Assembly: GCA_002709955.1 (NCBI GenBank)
Contig: PAQY01000002.1
Coordinates: 294,448 to 358,447 of the forward strand
Reading direction: 5' to 3'
Source: Rhodospirillaceae bacterium
GTDB taxonomy: Bacteria; Pseudomonadota; Alphaproteobacteria; UBA8366; Aestuariispiraceae
DNA: 64,000 nt
The notes below the pieces were generated by a model that was given only the letters and a program-made list of their open reading frames with translations, ran no database searches and was not told the DNA's origin. This document shows, one piece after another, positions 44,397-53,198 of this stretch. The position numbers and the translations under genes were made by a program. Each line of letters opens with the position of its first letter. Positions within the stretch are counted from its first letter, which is position 1.

Positions 44397-45143
44397 ATGG
44401 AACTAGTTTATGAGTGGTTTCGTGAGCTTTATCAAACCACGGGAATCAATCTTCCTTTTATTTATGATAGTTATGACCGGGGTCGCCTGATTGACGGCTT
44501 TCTGACGACAGTTGAATTGTCTTTAATTTGTCTATTTTTCTCGGTCGTGATTGGGATTATCGGGGCGTGGCTGCAGGGGTCTTCCTTCACCTGGACCCGT
44601 CGAATTGTGAATGGCTATATTCAACTGTTTCGCAATACGCCCCCCTTGGTTCAGCTTTATTTCTTTTATTTTGCCATTGGCTCGATGTTACCCCGGGTGG
44701 AAACTGAATGGGGCGGACAGGCCCCGATGCTGGGCAGTTTTGCCTGGGCCGTGATTTCCCTATCCTTTTTTGCTGGCGCTTTTAATGTGGAGATCTTTCG
44801 GTCGGGCATTGAAGCCGTGCCGAAATCAACGGTTGAGGCAGCGGAATCATTGGGCTTTTCGCGGTTTCAGATTTATCGCGATGTGACCCTGCCGCTTGCC
44901 ATTCGGGTGGTTCTGCCATCACTGAACAACAATCTGGTCAATCTGGTGAAGACGACGACCCTGGCCTATGCGATTGCCGTCCCGGAAATGCTCTATGAAT
45001 CAGCCCAGATATGGTCGGACAACGTGAATGTACCGGAAATGATGATTTTTCTGCTGATCGCCTATTTTGTGTTGGTTGGAATATTGGTGTGGGGCATGAA
45101 TCGTTGGGAGCGCGCCCTTAAAATTCCAGGATTTGGCTCATGA
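44397..45143 (+). CDS. Polar amino-acid ABC transporter permease 1
   Basis: 248 aa inner-membrane subunit with about five helices. The N-terminal His/Glu/Gln/Arg/opine-family TM block is GRLIDGFLTTVELSLICLFFSVVIGIIGAWL, then YIQLFRNTPPLVQLYFFYFAIG. The cytoplasmic EAA loop is EAAESLGFSRFQIYRDVTLPLAIRVVLP. Its stop overlaps the next permease start by 4 nt, so the two are coupled and form the heterodimeric channel. Confidence 0.92.
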   Translation: MELVYEWFRELYQTTGINLPFIYDSYDRGRLIDGFLTTVELSLICLFFSVVIGIIGAWLQGSSFTWTRRIVNGYIQLFRNTPPLVQLYFFYFAIGSMLPRVETEWGGQAPMLGSFAWAVISLSFFAGAFNVEIFRSGIEAVPKSTVEAAESLGFSRFQIYRDVTLPLAIRVVLPSLNNNLVNLVKTTTLAYAIAVPEMLYESAQIWSDNVNVPEMMIFLLIAYFVLVGILVWGMNRWERALKIPGFGS

Positions 45144-46009
45144 CCCAGCGCTCACGATCCCACGACGCACCGCCCAAGAAAACGGACATGGCGGTCATGT
45201 TGCCGGTAAAACGGAAAGCACATGATCCGTTTCGGCTGAAACTGACACCCTGGCACGGCGTCTTTCTGGCCCTGGTCTGCATTTTCACGACGTCATATGG
45301 CTATGCGACCACGGCACCTGAAGTTGATTCTATTCGCACGGTCATGCTGCGATGGATGCCGCTATTGCTGGAAGGGTTCCTGTTCAACATATTGATTTCC
45401 ATACTGTCCATGGCGGTTGGCACAGCTGTTGGCACGATGCTGGGCCTGGCCCAGATATCGCTGATGCCGCCTATCCGCCACAGTTCTTGGTTTGTGACCC
45501 AGTTTTTCCGGAATGCCCCCTGGCTGGTCTTGCTGTTTTTTGCCATGTACCTGCTGCCGTTTGAATTCACGATAGCGGGGGTCACGATTCCGTTTCCGGA
45601 CTGGATCAAGGCGATTATCGGCCTGTCCCTGCCGGTAATGGCAAATGTTTCTGAAATTGTCCGGGGGGCGGTCCTGTCCTTGCCCAGTGGTCAATGGGAA
45701 GCCGCGGAAAGCCTGGCCTATACCCGTCGCCAGACGCTGTGGCTGATTATTCTGCCACAATGTGTGAAGCGTATGCTGCCGCCCTGGATGAACCTGTATT
45801 CCATTTTGACCATGGCAACAGTGTTGGCCTCAATTGTGGGTGTGTCAGAAGTGATGACCCTGGCGGGTCGTGTGCTCGCGGCGGAAGATGGGCGAACGGA
45901 TCTGCTTGCGCCTTTGTATTCCTTCGTCCTGTTTCTGTTTTTCGTATACTGCTATCCGATTGCGCGATGGACCGTGTATCTGGAAAGCAAATTTGCCGTG
46001 AAAGGCTAA
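45140..46009 (+). CDS. Polar amino-acid ABC transporter permease 2
   Basis: 289 aa. A polar, Lys/Arg-rich N-terminal extension of about 40 residues precedes the membrane domain. The permease core includes [49 protein letters not shown] and EAA loop [32 protein letters not shown]. It overlaps permease 1 by 4 nt and is 11 nt upstream of the ATPase. It completes the HisQ/HisM-type pair. Confidence 0.92.
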   Translation: MTQRSRSHDAPPKKTDMAVMLPVKRKAHDPFRLKLTPWHGVFLALVCIFTTSYGYATTAPEVDSIRTVMLRWMPLLLEGFLFNILISILSMAVGTAVGTMLGLAQISLMPPIRHSSWFVTQFFRNAPWLVLLFFAMYLLPFEFTIAGVTIPFPDWIKAIIGLSLPVMANVSEIVRGAVLSLPSGQWEAAESLAYTRRQTLWLIILPQCVKRMLPPWMNLYSILTMATVLASIVGVSEVMTLAGRVLAAEDGRTDLLAPLYSFVLFLFFVYCYPIARWTVYLESKFAVKG

Positions 46010-46020
46010 GAGGTATTGTG

Positions 46021-46767
46021 ATGAGCTGGTCTGATAAAGAGCCGATGATCTCTGTACGTAACGTCCATAAATCCTTTGGTGATTTTGAGGTGCTGAAAGG
46101 CGTATCCTTCGATGTGATGAAGGGGGAGGTGATCTGTATCATCGGGCCGTCCGGGTCGGGGAAGTCAACCTTGATCCGCTGCATCAATGCCCTGAACGAT
46201 ATCAATGAAGGATCCATTCTGGTCGAAGGGCTGGAAGTGAATGATCCCAAGCTGAACAAATTAGAGTTGCGCAAAAAGGTCGGCATGGTCTTTCAGCAAT
46301 ACAATCTGTTCCCCCACAAGACCGCCCTGGAAAATGTCATGATGGCCCCGATCCGGGTTCTTAAAGAAGATAAGAAAGAGGTTGAAACCCGCGCCCGCGC
46401 CTTGATCAAAAAGGTCCGTTTGGAAGGCAAGGAAAACGCCTATCCTGGTGAATTGTCCGGCGGTCAGCAACAGCGTGTCGCCATCGCCCGTTCGCTTGCG
46501 ATGAAGCCGGATGTGATGCTGTTTGACGAGGTTACAGCCGCCCTGGACCCCGAAACAGTGGGCGAAGTGCTGGTCACAATCAAGGAACTGGCCGAAGAGG
46601 GCATGACGTGCATTCTGGTGACCCATGAAATGGGTTTTGCCCGGGAAGTGGCGGATCAGGTGTATTTCACCGATCAGGGTTTGATCGTTGAACATGGCCC
46701 ACCGGCTACCTTCTTTGAGAATGCAAAAGATCCCCGGACGCGGCAATTCCTGAGTCAAATTCTTTAG
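46021..46767 (+). CDS. Polar amino-acid ABC transporter ATPase
   Basis: 248 aa from ATG 46021; the frame is open from 45694 but that extension overlaps permease 2. Walker A is GPSGSGKST, the Q-loop is [17 protein letters not shown], the signature is LSGGQQQR and the Walker B is [14 protein letters not shown], where Val replaces the common Pro after DE. The switch His is in LVTHEMGFA. This is a GlnQ/HisP-type subunit that powers the two preceding permeases. Confidence 0.95.
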   Translation: MSWSDKEPMISVRNVHKSFGDFEVLKGVSFDVMKGEVICIIGPSGSGKSTLIRCINALNDINEGSILVEGLEVNDPKLNKLELRKKVGMVFQQYNLFPHKTALENVMMAPIRVLKEDKKEVETRARALIKKVRLEGKENAYPGELSGGQQQRVAIARSLAMKPDVMLFDEVTAALDPETVGEVLVTIKELAEEGMTCILVTHEMGFAREVADQVYFTDQGLIVEHGPPATFFENAKDPRTRQFLSQIL

Positions 46768-46836
46768 TCTTTACCCTATAATGAGTATCAGAGGGCGGGA
46801 TTATTGTCGCTGAGACTTACTATCAGGAGATTTGAT

Positions 46837-47361
46837 GTGAAGACAAAGGCTAATGCCCTTGCAATTGCTGTTTTTTTTGGATTGTGCAATTGGGTCGGCA
46901 CTGCGCAGGCGCAGGAAATGACCGTGGTGCTTGAAGATCCCGCCTGGGATGGAAAGACCATTCCAGACGGTCAACAATGCGCGGAATATGGTGGTAATGG
47001 CTCCACGCCCCTTATAACAGTGCAAGGCATTCCAGAAAAAGCCAATGTGATTCTGGTCGAATTTAATGATGAAAGTTACGAGCCCCTGTCGACCGATGGC
47101 GGGCATGGCATTGTCGGCTTTGACATCGTTGTTGGGAAGGGAAGTGCCACCTTGTTGTCCATCCCTGGTGACACGACAACCTTGCCCAATGGCGTTTGGA
47201 TCGAAGAAGAAAACCGGGATGATATCGGTGTAGTTGGATATCTGCCCCCCTGTTCCGGTGGCGAAGGCAATTTGTATTCGGCCAAGGTATTTGCCGTAGA
47301 CTATGGCAGTGAAGGCTATAAAGTTCTGGCTGAAAGCTATCTTCAATTGGGCCGCTATTAA
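46837..47361 (+). CDS. Secreted PEBP-like protein, copy 1
   Basis: 174 aa from GTG 46837, with AGGAG 7 nt upstream. The signal peptide ends near GTAQAQ. The mature domain (VVLEDPAWDGKTIPDGQQC, GNGSTPLITVQGIPEKANVILVEFND, GGHGIVGFDI, YLPPCSGGEGNLYSAKVFAVD) has the layout of phosphatidylethanolamine-binding (YbhB/YbcL) proteins, with a weak version of their Y-PPC-GG-H-Y-VYA end motif. Two conserved Cys may form a disulfide. It is followed after 12 nt by a paralogue. The similarity is by eye and function is unknown. Confidence 0.7.
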   Translation: MKTKANALAIAVFFGLCNWVGTAQAQEMTVVLEDPAWDGKTIPDGQQCAEYGGNGSTPLITVQGIPEKANVILVEFNDESYEPLSTDGGHGIVGFDIVVGKGSATLLSIPGDTTTLPNGVWIEEENRDDIGVVGYLPPCSGGEGNLYSAKVFAVDYGSEGYKVLAESYLQLGRY

Positions 47362-47373
47362 GGGAGAGAGACA

Positions 47374-47895
47374 ATGCAAATTCCAAAAATTGCTGTGGTT
47401 GCAACGGTTTTTATGATGGGGGTCGGGACGGCTTTCGCGGATGATCTGTCCGTCCGTTTCGCGGATTCCACCTGGACGGGGAGTAAGATTCCGGCTGGAC
47501 AACACTGTGCGAAAGATGGCGGCAAGGGCGCCACGCCGGCCCTGATCGTGTCTGGCATCCCAGCGGAAGCGAATGCGATTATTGTCGAATTCAATGATCA
47601 GGATTTCAACAATCTGTCCTATGATGGCGGTCATGGCAAAATTGGCTTTATGATCACTCCCGGTCAGGCGGAAGTGACCCTGCCCAGTGTTCCAGGCGGC
47701 ACAGATGACATGCCCGAGGGAGTCTGGGTCGAAAAGAAGAACCGCGCCACGGGCAATTGGTACACCGAAGGCTATCTGCCGCCCTGTTCTGGCGGGCGGT
47801 CCCATATGTATACCGCTGAGGTCTATGCGGTGGTCAAAACCGGCGATGACTATGAAGAAATTGCCGATACCGACATTCGGCTAGGGCGCTACTAA
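47374..47895 (+). CDS. Secreted PEBP-like protein, copy 2
   Basis: 173 aa with signal peptide ending at GTAFA-DDLS and GGGAGAGAG before the ATG. It is a clear tandem paralogue of the upstream gene: the blocks GQHCAKDGG, IVSGIPAEANAIIVEFNDQDF, YDGGHGKIGF, EGYLPPCSGG and the C-terminus RLGRY align along the whole length. Here the end motif SHMYTAEVYAV fits the PEBP pattern better than in copy 1. Conserved Cys occur at both matching positions. The pair follows the amino-acid ABC operon by 69 nt and is probably a separate unit. Confidence 0.72.
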   Translation: MQIPKIAVVATVFMMGVGTAFADDLSVRFADSTWTGSKIPAGQHCAKDGGKGATPALIVSGIPAEANAIIVEFNDQDFNNLSYDGGHGKIGFMITPGQAEVTLPSVPGGTDDMPEGVWVEKKNRATGNWYTEGYLPPCSGGRSHMYTAEVYAVVKTGDDYEEIADTDIRLGRY

Positions 47896-48002
47896 CATAG
47901 GTTAGCACGCGCATCCCGACGGCACGCTCTAACTTAAAGCAACAGGGGAATGGTGCGGGTGCTCCTGGATACCCGCCTGCGCATTCCACAAATCGTCGAA
48001 TT

Positions 48003-48104
48003 CTCATCCTGAGGAGGCGCGATAGCGCCGTCTCGAAGGAGGGGCTGTAAGTCCGGTGCTTACGGGAAGGTCACCCTTCGAGACGCTGCGCTCCTCAGGG
48101 TGAG
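48003..48104. repeat. 102-bp palindromic repeat, copy 1
   Basis: The left arm starts CTCATCCTGAGGAGGCGC and contains GTCTCGAAGG; the right arm has CCTTCGAGACG and ends CTCAGGGTGAG, so the ends are inverted repeats around a ~40-bp centre. Nearly identical to the element at 48228-48329. Such CTGAGGAG...CCTTCGAGAC elements are dispersed in many alphaproteobacterial genomes. Confidence 0.85.
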
Positions 48105-48127
48105 GGTGCATTTGTTGATACATCGTC

Positions 48128-48148
48128 ACCCCGGACGTGATCCGGGGT
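48128..48148. repeat. Short inverted repeat between the two palindromic copies
   Basis: ACCCCGGA (48128-48135) and TCCGGGGT (48141-48148) form an 8-bp stem with 5-nt loop CGTGA. The surrounding GTCACCCCGGACGTGATCCG is another sequence often dispersed in alphaproteobacterial intergenic regions. A partial form (GTCATCCCGGACGC) recurs at about 48352. Confidence 0.7.
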
Positions 48149-48227
48149 CCAGGGCGGCGGGCGCGATTGGTGCGTGTGGCTCTGGACTTCCGCCTGCACG
48201 GGTTTGACGAGGATATGAGGTCCCATT

Positions 48228-48329
48228 CTCATCCTGATGAGGCGCGATAGCGCCGTCTCGAAGGAGGGGCTGTAAGGGCGGTGTTTACGGGAAGGTCACC
48301 CTTCGAGACGCTGCGCTCCTCAGGGTGAG
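48228..48329. repeat. 102-bp palindromic repeat, copy 2
   Basis: Same length and arm sequences as copy 1, differing at a few bases (for example CCTGATGAGG for CCTGAGGAGG and GGGCGGTGTTTACGG for GTCCGGTGCTTACGG). The right arm is identical to copy 1 through CTCAGGGTGAGGG. Confidence 0.85.
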
Positions 48330-48365
48330 GGCGCGTTTGTCTCGATATACCGTCATCCCGGACGC

Positions 48366-49517
48366 TCAGGACTGGCGTATGGCCAGGAATTCTGCTTTCA
48401 GCGCGTTCGTATGTTGTCCGATCCCTGGCACAGCGCCGAACCGGTCAGTCTGGCCCGGCCAGGCTGCGGGTGGGGCGATCAGGTCCAGGCTGTTTCCATC
48501 GGGCAGGGGGACTGAGCGATGGCGCAATTGTGGGTGGGCGGCCAGACCTGCCATGTCATTCAGCATGCCATAGGCAATGGCGGCCTGGGTCAGGCGTTGC
48601 GCAATGTCAACCGCCGGGGCGGCAGTGAAAACCGCGCCAATTTCAGCATTCAGGGCGACCCGGTTGGCAACCCGGGCATCATTTGCACAAAACCGTTCAT
48701 CCTGGGCCAGTTCAGGCTTTAGCAGGACCTGTGCGCATAGGCGCTGCCATTCGCGCTCATTTTGGATGGAAAATAGGATAGGGATGCCATCGCCGCAGGG
48801 ATAAGCCCCGTAGGGCGCGATGGTCGGGTGGTTCAATCCGACCCGGCCGGGCGTGATCCCGCCATAGACATGCTGCAAATAAGGGACCGTCATCCAGTCG
48901 GCCATGCCGCCGAACAGGGAAACCTCAATCCTGCGTCCCACCCCAGTGCGCCCGCGCAGGATCAGGGCTTCCAGGATTGCCTGATAGGCATACATGCCAC
49001 AGGCAATGTCGCAGACAGAGACCCCAACCCGTCCAGGTGAGTCCGGCATGCCTGTGACGGAACACAGGCCGGTTTCCGCCTGTACCAACAGGTCATAGGC
49101 CTTCATGTCGCGATAGGGGCCGGTTTCTCCATAGCCGGAGATATCGACACATATCAATTCTGGCCGCTGCTGGCACAAGGTCTTGGACCCGATCCCCAAC
49201 CGGTCGGTCGCGCCGGGGGCCAGATTCTGGATCACGATATCCGCCTGTGCAATCATGGCCTTCAAGAGGGCAAGGTCATCGTCATCCTTGAGATTCAGCG
49301 CAACGGATTCTTTGCCCCGGTTCAGCCAGACGAAATAGCTGCTGTGTCCCTTGGCCAGGTGATCATAGTTGCGGGCGAAATCTCCTTCGGGGCGCTCTAC
49401 CTTGATCACCCGCGCGCCGGCATCGGCCAGGCGAGAGGTGCAGTAGGGCGCGGCAACGGCCTGTTCAATGGCGACGACCAGAAGCCCATCCAGGGCATTT
49501 GGGGGAGCTTGGGTCAT
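48366..49517 (-). CDS. CaiB/BaiF family CoA-transferase
   Basis: 383 aa class III CoA-transferase. Family blocks: LDGLLVVAIEQAVAAPYCTSRLADAGARVIKVERPEGDFAR at the N-terminus, LNLKDDDDLALLKAMIAQADIVIQNLAPGATDRLG, and RVGVSVCDIACGMYAYQAILEAL, which contains the catalytic Asp. These enzymes move CoA between carboxylic acids. The donor and acceptor are not evident, since no neighbouring acyl-CoA gene is present. Its ATG overlaps the stop of the ABC-F gene by 4 nt. Its 3' end abuts the palindromic repeats. Confidence 0.88.
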   Translation of the reverse strand: MTQAPPNALDGLLVVAIEQAVAAPYCTSRLADAGARVIKVERPEGDFARNYDHLAKGHSSYFVWLNRGKESVALNLKDDDDLALLKAMIAQADIVIQNLAPGATDRLGIGSKTLCQQRPELICVDISGYGETGPYRDMKAYDLLVQAETGLCSVTGMPDSPGRVGVSVCDIACGMYAYQAILEALILRGRTGVGRRIEVSLFGGMADWMTVPYLQHVYGGITPGRVGLNHPTIAPYGAYPCGDGIPILFSIQNEREWQRLCAQVLLKPELAQDERFCANDARVANRVALNAEIGAVFTAAPAVDIAQRLTQAAIAYGMLNDMAGLAAHPQLRHRSVPLPDGNSLDLIAPPAAWPGQTDRFGAVPGIGQHTNALKAEFLAIRQS

Positions 49518-51547
49518 GCCGCGTCAGACCGTGCTTTCGCTTGTTCCAGGGCGTCTTGTGCCTGCAGCCAGGCATCTTCCGTCTTGGCAATGGCGCGGTC
49601 CAGGTCTGATGCCATGCGCGTCAGATCCCCCAGTTTTGTGGCATTGCCATTATACAAGGCAGGGTCTGCCAATTTGATATCGATATCGGCGCGCGCCCGG
49701 GTCAGCTTTTCCATCTGTGCTTCCAGACCTTCTGCGGCCTTCTTCAGGGGGGCCAGTTTTGCGCGGGCATCGGCCTTGCTGCGGCGATCTGCCTTGCGTT
49801 CCTCCATCATTGCGATGCCCTGTGTTTGCTTCGCTGGCGGGGCTTGCTTTACGCGGGGGACCGGTTTTGGCGCGTTCTGTTCAACCGGCGCTGCATCCGT
49901 GTCCAGATCATTTCCAGGAGGGTCGACAGGAATGGGATCAGGGCTCTTCTTGGCAGCCTTGGCGGGCTTCTTACTGTCTTCGCGCCGCTGGTCCAGCAGG
50001 AACTTACGGTAATCGCTGACATCCCCATCAAAGGGCGTGACGGTGCCCGCATCCACCAGCAATAACCGGTCTGCGGTTGCTTCGATCAGGTGCATATCGT
50101 GGCTGACCACGATCACGGCCCCTTCGTAATCGGCCAAAGCCTGAATCAGGGCCTGTCTGGAATCAATGTCCAAATGGTTGGTCGGTTCGTCCAGCAACAG
50201 CAATTGCGGGCGGCGGCGACAAATCACCGCCAGGGCCACACGGGCTTTTTCGCCACCCGATAATTTGCCGATCTTGGTATCTGCCTTGGTCTTGGTAAAG
50301 CCGAAGCGGCCCAGATGGGTACGCAGCTTTAAATCCGTGACCATGGGTTCCAGGGCCTGCAACTCCTCAACAGGCGTATGATCGGGGTTCAGCTCTTCCA
50401 TCTGGTTCTGGGCGAAATAGCCAACTTCCAGCTTGGAGGATCGCCGTAAACTGCCTGATGCGACTTTCAACCTGTCAGACAACAGGCGCAATAAGGTGGT
50501 TTTCCCGTTGCCATTCGCCCCCAACAGGCCAATGCGGTCATCCATATCAATGCGCAGGTTTAATTTGCGCAGGATCGGCTTTTCCGGTGTATAGCCCGCC
50601 GTGACATCTTCCAGCGTGATCATTGGTGGGGGCAGGATATCAGGCTTGGGCAGCACGAACTGGATGCTGGGATCATCCGTAACGCTGGCAATAGGCTCCA
50701 TCCGCTCCAGCATTTTGAGCCGCGATTGGGCCTGGCGGGCTTTTGAGGCCTTATAGCGAAAGCGATCCACGAAAGACTGGATGTGGCGGCGCTGCTCCTG
50801 CTGTTTGGCAAACAGGGCCGATTGATGCGCTTGTTGTTCTGCGCGGGTGCGCTCGAACCGGTCATAGCCACCGCTATACAGCGTCAGCTTGCCATTGTTC
50901 AGATGCAGGATCGCGGTTGGAATGCGGTTCAGGAAGGCACGGTCATGGCTGACGATCAGCAATGTGCGCGGATAGCGCGACAGATAGCTTTCCAGCCACA
51001 GCGACGCTTCCAGGTCCAGATGGTTGGTCGGTTCATCCAACAGCAGGATATCGGGTTCGCGAAACAGCGCAGATGCCAGCGCGATGCGCATCCGCCAGCC
51101 ACCGGAAAATGTGTCCAGCGTGCGGTTCTGCATGTCCTCGTCAAAGCCCAGACCTGCCAGAATGCGGGCCGCGCGGGCTTCTGCACGGTGGCCATCCAGG
51201 TCAATCAGGCGCGCATGGATTTCGCCAATATCCGGGTGGTCCGGTTCATTTTCCGCCGCATGCATCAATTCCGCCAGTTCGACATGGGACGCGATGACGG
51301 TTTGCAGCGGGGTCTTGCTGCCGTCCGGCTCTTCCTGGGCAACGGTGCCGATACTGTCCCGGTTGCCGGTTTCGATGGACCCGCCATCAACTGGAATATC
51401 GCCGGTGATCAGGCGCAACAGGGTCGTCTTGCCGGTCCCGTTGGCGCCAACAATACCAATACGGTGTCCATCGGGCACCGTGGCAGAGGCCCCGTCCAGC
51501 AAGGTTCGACCGCCAACGCGGTAGGTAAGGTCTTCGATCTTCAACAT
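49514..51547 (-). CDS. ABC-F family ATPase (Uup/EttA-like)
   Basis: 677 aa from ATG 51547 ([13 protein letters not shown]); a frame to 51601 adds no ABC sequence. Two ABC domains without membrane segments: Walker [12 protein letters not shown] with signature FSGGWRMR, and Walker [12 protein letters not shown] with signature [12 protein letters not shown]. The interdomain linker (about 240-320, [44 protein letters not shown]) is the ribosome-E-site-type ABC-F linker. A C-terminal coiled coil (about 590-675) follows a Pro/Lys-rich spacer, as in Uup. Role in ribosome rescue or DNA-associated functions is inferred from the family. Confidence 0.92.
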   Translation of the reverse strand: MLKIEDLTYRVGGRTLLDGASATVPDGHRIGIVGANGTGKTTLLRLITGDIPVDGGSIETGNRDSIGTVAQEEPDGSKTPLQTVIASHVELAELMHAAENEPDHPDIGEIHARLIDLDGHRAEARAARILAGLGFDEDMQNRTLDTFSGGWRMRIALASALFREPDILLLDEPTNHLDLEASLWLESYLSRYPRTLLIVSHDRAFLNRIPTAILHLNNGKLTLYSGGYDRFERTRAEQQAHQSALFAKQQEQRRHIQSFVDRFRYKASKARQAQSRLKMLERMEPIASVTDDPSIQFVLPKPDILPPPMITLEDVTAGYTPEKPILRKLNLRIDMDDRIGLLGANGNGKTTLLRLLSDRLKVASGSLRRSSKLEVGYFAQNQMEELNPDHTPVEELQALEPMVTDLKLRTHLGRFGFTKTKADTKIGKLSGGEKARVALAVICRRRPQLLLLDEPTNHLDIDSRQALIQALADYEGAVIVVSHDMHLIEATADRLLLVDAGTVTPFDGDVSDYRKFLLDQRREDSKKPAKAAKKSPDPIPVDPPGNDLDTDAAPVEQNAPKPVPRVKQAPPAKQTQGIAMMEERKADRRSKADARAKLAPLKKAAEGLEAQMEKLTRARADIDIKLADPALYNGNATKLGDLTRMASDLDRAIAKTEDAWLQAQDALEQAKARSDAA

Positions 51548-51784
51548 AGCGACAGTCGCATAGCATGGTCCGAACAAATAGGAAATCACAGCATCGCGCA
51601 TTTCCGCCTGCTAGAAGAAAAAACGCGAGGCTTGAAGGGCCATGGCATGCCGTCTATAAGGCGCGCGCAGTGCAACATGAGCCCCACAGTGAAAGGCGGA
51701 CGGTCGCACAGCAGAGATTTATCGAGTTTCAAACACACAGGGAGCCGCCTGACGCGGTTTCCAAGAGAGGGGCAAAGAGACACC

Positions 51785-52207
51785 ATGGCTCTGGAACAAA
51801 CATTTTCGATTATCAAACCGGATGCGACCCGTCGCAATTTGACCGGCAAAATCAATGCGATGCTGGAAGATGCAGGTCTGCGGATCGTGGCACAGAAACG
51901 CATTCACATGACAACCCAACAGGCAGAACAGTTCTATGGCGTTCACAAGGAACGCGCGTTCTTCCCGGATCTGGTCAAATTCATGACCTCTGGCCCGGTT
52001 GTGGTTCAGGTTCTGGAAGGTGAAAATGCCGTCCTGAAGAATCGTGAAGTAATGGGTGCCACCAACCCGGCCAACGCCGACGAAGGCACGATCCGCAAGC
52101 TGTATGGCGAATCTGTCGAAGCGAATTCTGCGCATGGTTCCGATTCACCAGAAAATGCCGCGATTGAAATCGCTTATTTCTTTGCAGGTACAGAACTCGT
52201 CGGCTAA
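51785..52207 (+). CDS. ndk: Nucleoside-diphosphate kinase
   Basis: 140 aa, standard NDK length, from ATG 51785; the frame is open far upstream but that part is antisense to the ABC-F gene. It balances NTP pools by ping-pong phosphotransfer. The N-terminus is [22 protein letters not shown]; the phospho-acceptor His lies in [22 protein letters not shown] precedes the start. It is divergent from the ABC-F gene and followed by a strong bidirectional terminator. Confidence 0.97.
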   Translation: MALEQTFSIIKPDATRRNLTGKINAMLEDAGLRIVAQKRIHMTTQQAEQFYGVHKERAFFPDLVKFMTSGPVVVQVLEGENAVLKNREVMGATNPANADEGTIRKLYGESVEANSAHGSDSPENAAIEIAYFFAGTELVG

Positions 52208-52242
52208 CTGCCGGTTTTTCTGAAAGAACAGCCTGCCGAAAT

Positions 52243-52275
52243 AAAAAAGGGTGCCTTGCGGGGCACCCTTTTTCT
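52243..52275. terminator. Bidirectional intrinsic terminator after ndk
   Basis: GGGTGCC (52249-52255) pairs with GGCACCC (52262-52268). A-run AAAAAA precedes and TTTTTCTTT follows, so it works for ndk on the plus strand and for the small gene at 52295-52429 on the minus strand. Confidence 0.9.
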
Positions 52276-52294
52276 TTGGCTGTTTGGTGCGGAA

Positions 52295-52429
52295 TTAGCT
52301 GGTCAGTGTCAGCGCCATAAGGGCAAGAATGACAACTGCCGCGCCCCCAACAATGACGATCAGCTTTTTCATGCCGTCCCAGGTGCCCAGGTTTTCGCGC
52401 GGTGCTTTCACAAAATCCAAGTCTTCCAT
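52295..52429 (-). CDS. Small aa3-type cytochrome c oxidase subunit IV family protein
   Basis: 44 aa: a polar N-terminus MEDLDFVKAPRENLGTWDG, then KKLI and a single membrane helix (VIVGGAAVVILALMALTL). A short acidic N-terminus with a TW-G motif before one TM helix is the layout of the bacterial aa3 oxidase subunit IV family, found in alphaproteobacteria. GGGAAAGGG lies about 7 nt upstream of the ATG, and a terminator lies 20 nt after the stop. Other oxidase genes are not in the window, so it is an unlinked subunit. Family assignment is by eye. Confidence 0.6.
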   Translation of the reverse strand: MEDLDFVKAPRENLGTWDGMKKLIVIVGGAAVVILALMALTLTS

Positions 52430-52529
52430 TTTAAAGCCCTTTCCCCGAACCGGCATGTCCTGCGGTTCCTAAAGTGTTTCCAACCAGCAGTGTACTCATC
52501 TTAAGACCATTCTCAAGTAGGCAGTGCCG

Positions 52530-53195
52530 TCATTTTTCCAAGGCGTCCCAGGTCAATCGCAGGGGACCAGGTTGGCCATCAATTATCGCCTGCGTGCCTT
52601 CGACCTGAACCCGACCGCTGGTCACCAAAGCCAGAGCCTGCGGATAAATCAGATGTTCGCGCGTTAAAACACGCTGTTGCAACGTATCTTCCGTATCGTC
52701 TGGCAGGACCGGGACTTCCGCTTGCAGAATCAGGGGGCCATCATCCAATTCCGCCCGCACCAGATGCACGGTGCAGCCATGTACGCTGTGACCAGCCTGT
52801 AGGGCACGGTTGTGGGTGTGCAAGCCCTTGAAATCAGGCAACAGGGACGGGTGCACATTCAACATACGGTCGCGCCAGTATTCGACAAAATCTGCGGTCA
52901 GAATGCGCAGAAACCCGGCCAGACAGACATAGTCACAGTCATAATCCCGCAGTACCGCCTGGATGGCGGCCTCAAAAGCGGGGCGGTCTGGATAATCGCG
53001 ATGGTTCACGACAGCGCCAGGAATCCCGGCTTTTGCGGCGCGCTCCAGGCAATAGGCACCCGGATTGTTGCTCAGGACAAGACAGATTTCTGTTGGGAAA
53101 TCAGGGTCCTGGGCTGCATCAATCAACGCTTGCAGATTCGTACCACCACCAGAGGCCAATACGGCCGTGCGCGGTCGGCGTATATTCTGAACCAT
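52530..53195 (-). CDS. purN: Phosphoribosylglycinamide formyltransferase
   Basis: 221 aa. It transfers formyl from 10-formyl-THF to GAR in purine synthesis. Family blocks are AVLASGGGTNLQALIDAA at the N-terminus, GFLRILTADFVEYWRDRMLNVHPSLLPDFKGLHTH with the catalytic Asn and His, and GCTVHLVRAELDDGPLILQ with the catalytic Asp. It begins 3 nt after purM on the same strand, giving the standard purM-purN operon. Confidence 0.97.
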   Translation of the reverse strand: MVQNIRRPRTAVLASGGGTNLQALIDAAQDPDFPTEICLVLSNNPGAYCLERAAKAGIPGAVVNHRDYPDRPAFEAAIQAVLRDYDCDYVCLAGFLRILTADFVEYWRDRMLNVHPSLLPDFKGLHTHNRALQAGHSVHGCTVHLVRAELDDGPLILQAEVPVLPDDTEDTLQQRVLTREHLIYPQALALVTSGRVQVEGTQAIIDGQPGPLRLTWDALEK

Positions 53196-53198
53196 TGC

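Larger units (their letters stand above)
47896..48365. other. Non-coding interval with repeats
   Basis: 470 nt without a supportable gene. It consists of two related units about 225 bp apart, each starting near a segment like CTGGAnnnCCGCCTGC and containing a 102-bp palindromic element, plus a separate CCCCGGA/TCCGGGG hairpin. The second unit ends directly at the stop codon of the CoA-transferase gene. Confidence 0.7.

Noticed and set aside
45694-46020. N-terminal extension of the amino-acid ABC ATPase
   Set aside because: It overlaps permease 2 and contributes no ABC sequence; ATG 46021 gives the standard length.
48003-48329. Possible CRISPR array
   Set aside because: Only two copies, each a 102-bp palindrome 225 bp apart, with no cas genes; this is an intergenic repeat family.
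50783-51784. Long N-terminal extension of ndk
   Set aside because: It lies antisense to the ABC-F gene. NDK has a fixed length of about 140 residues and a good start at 51785.
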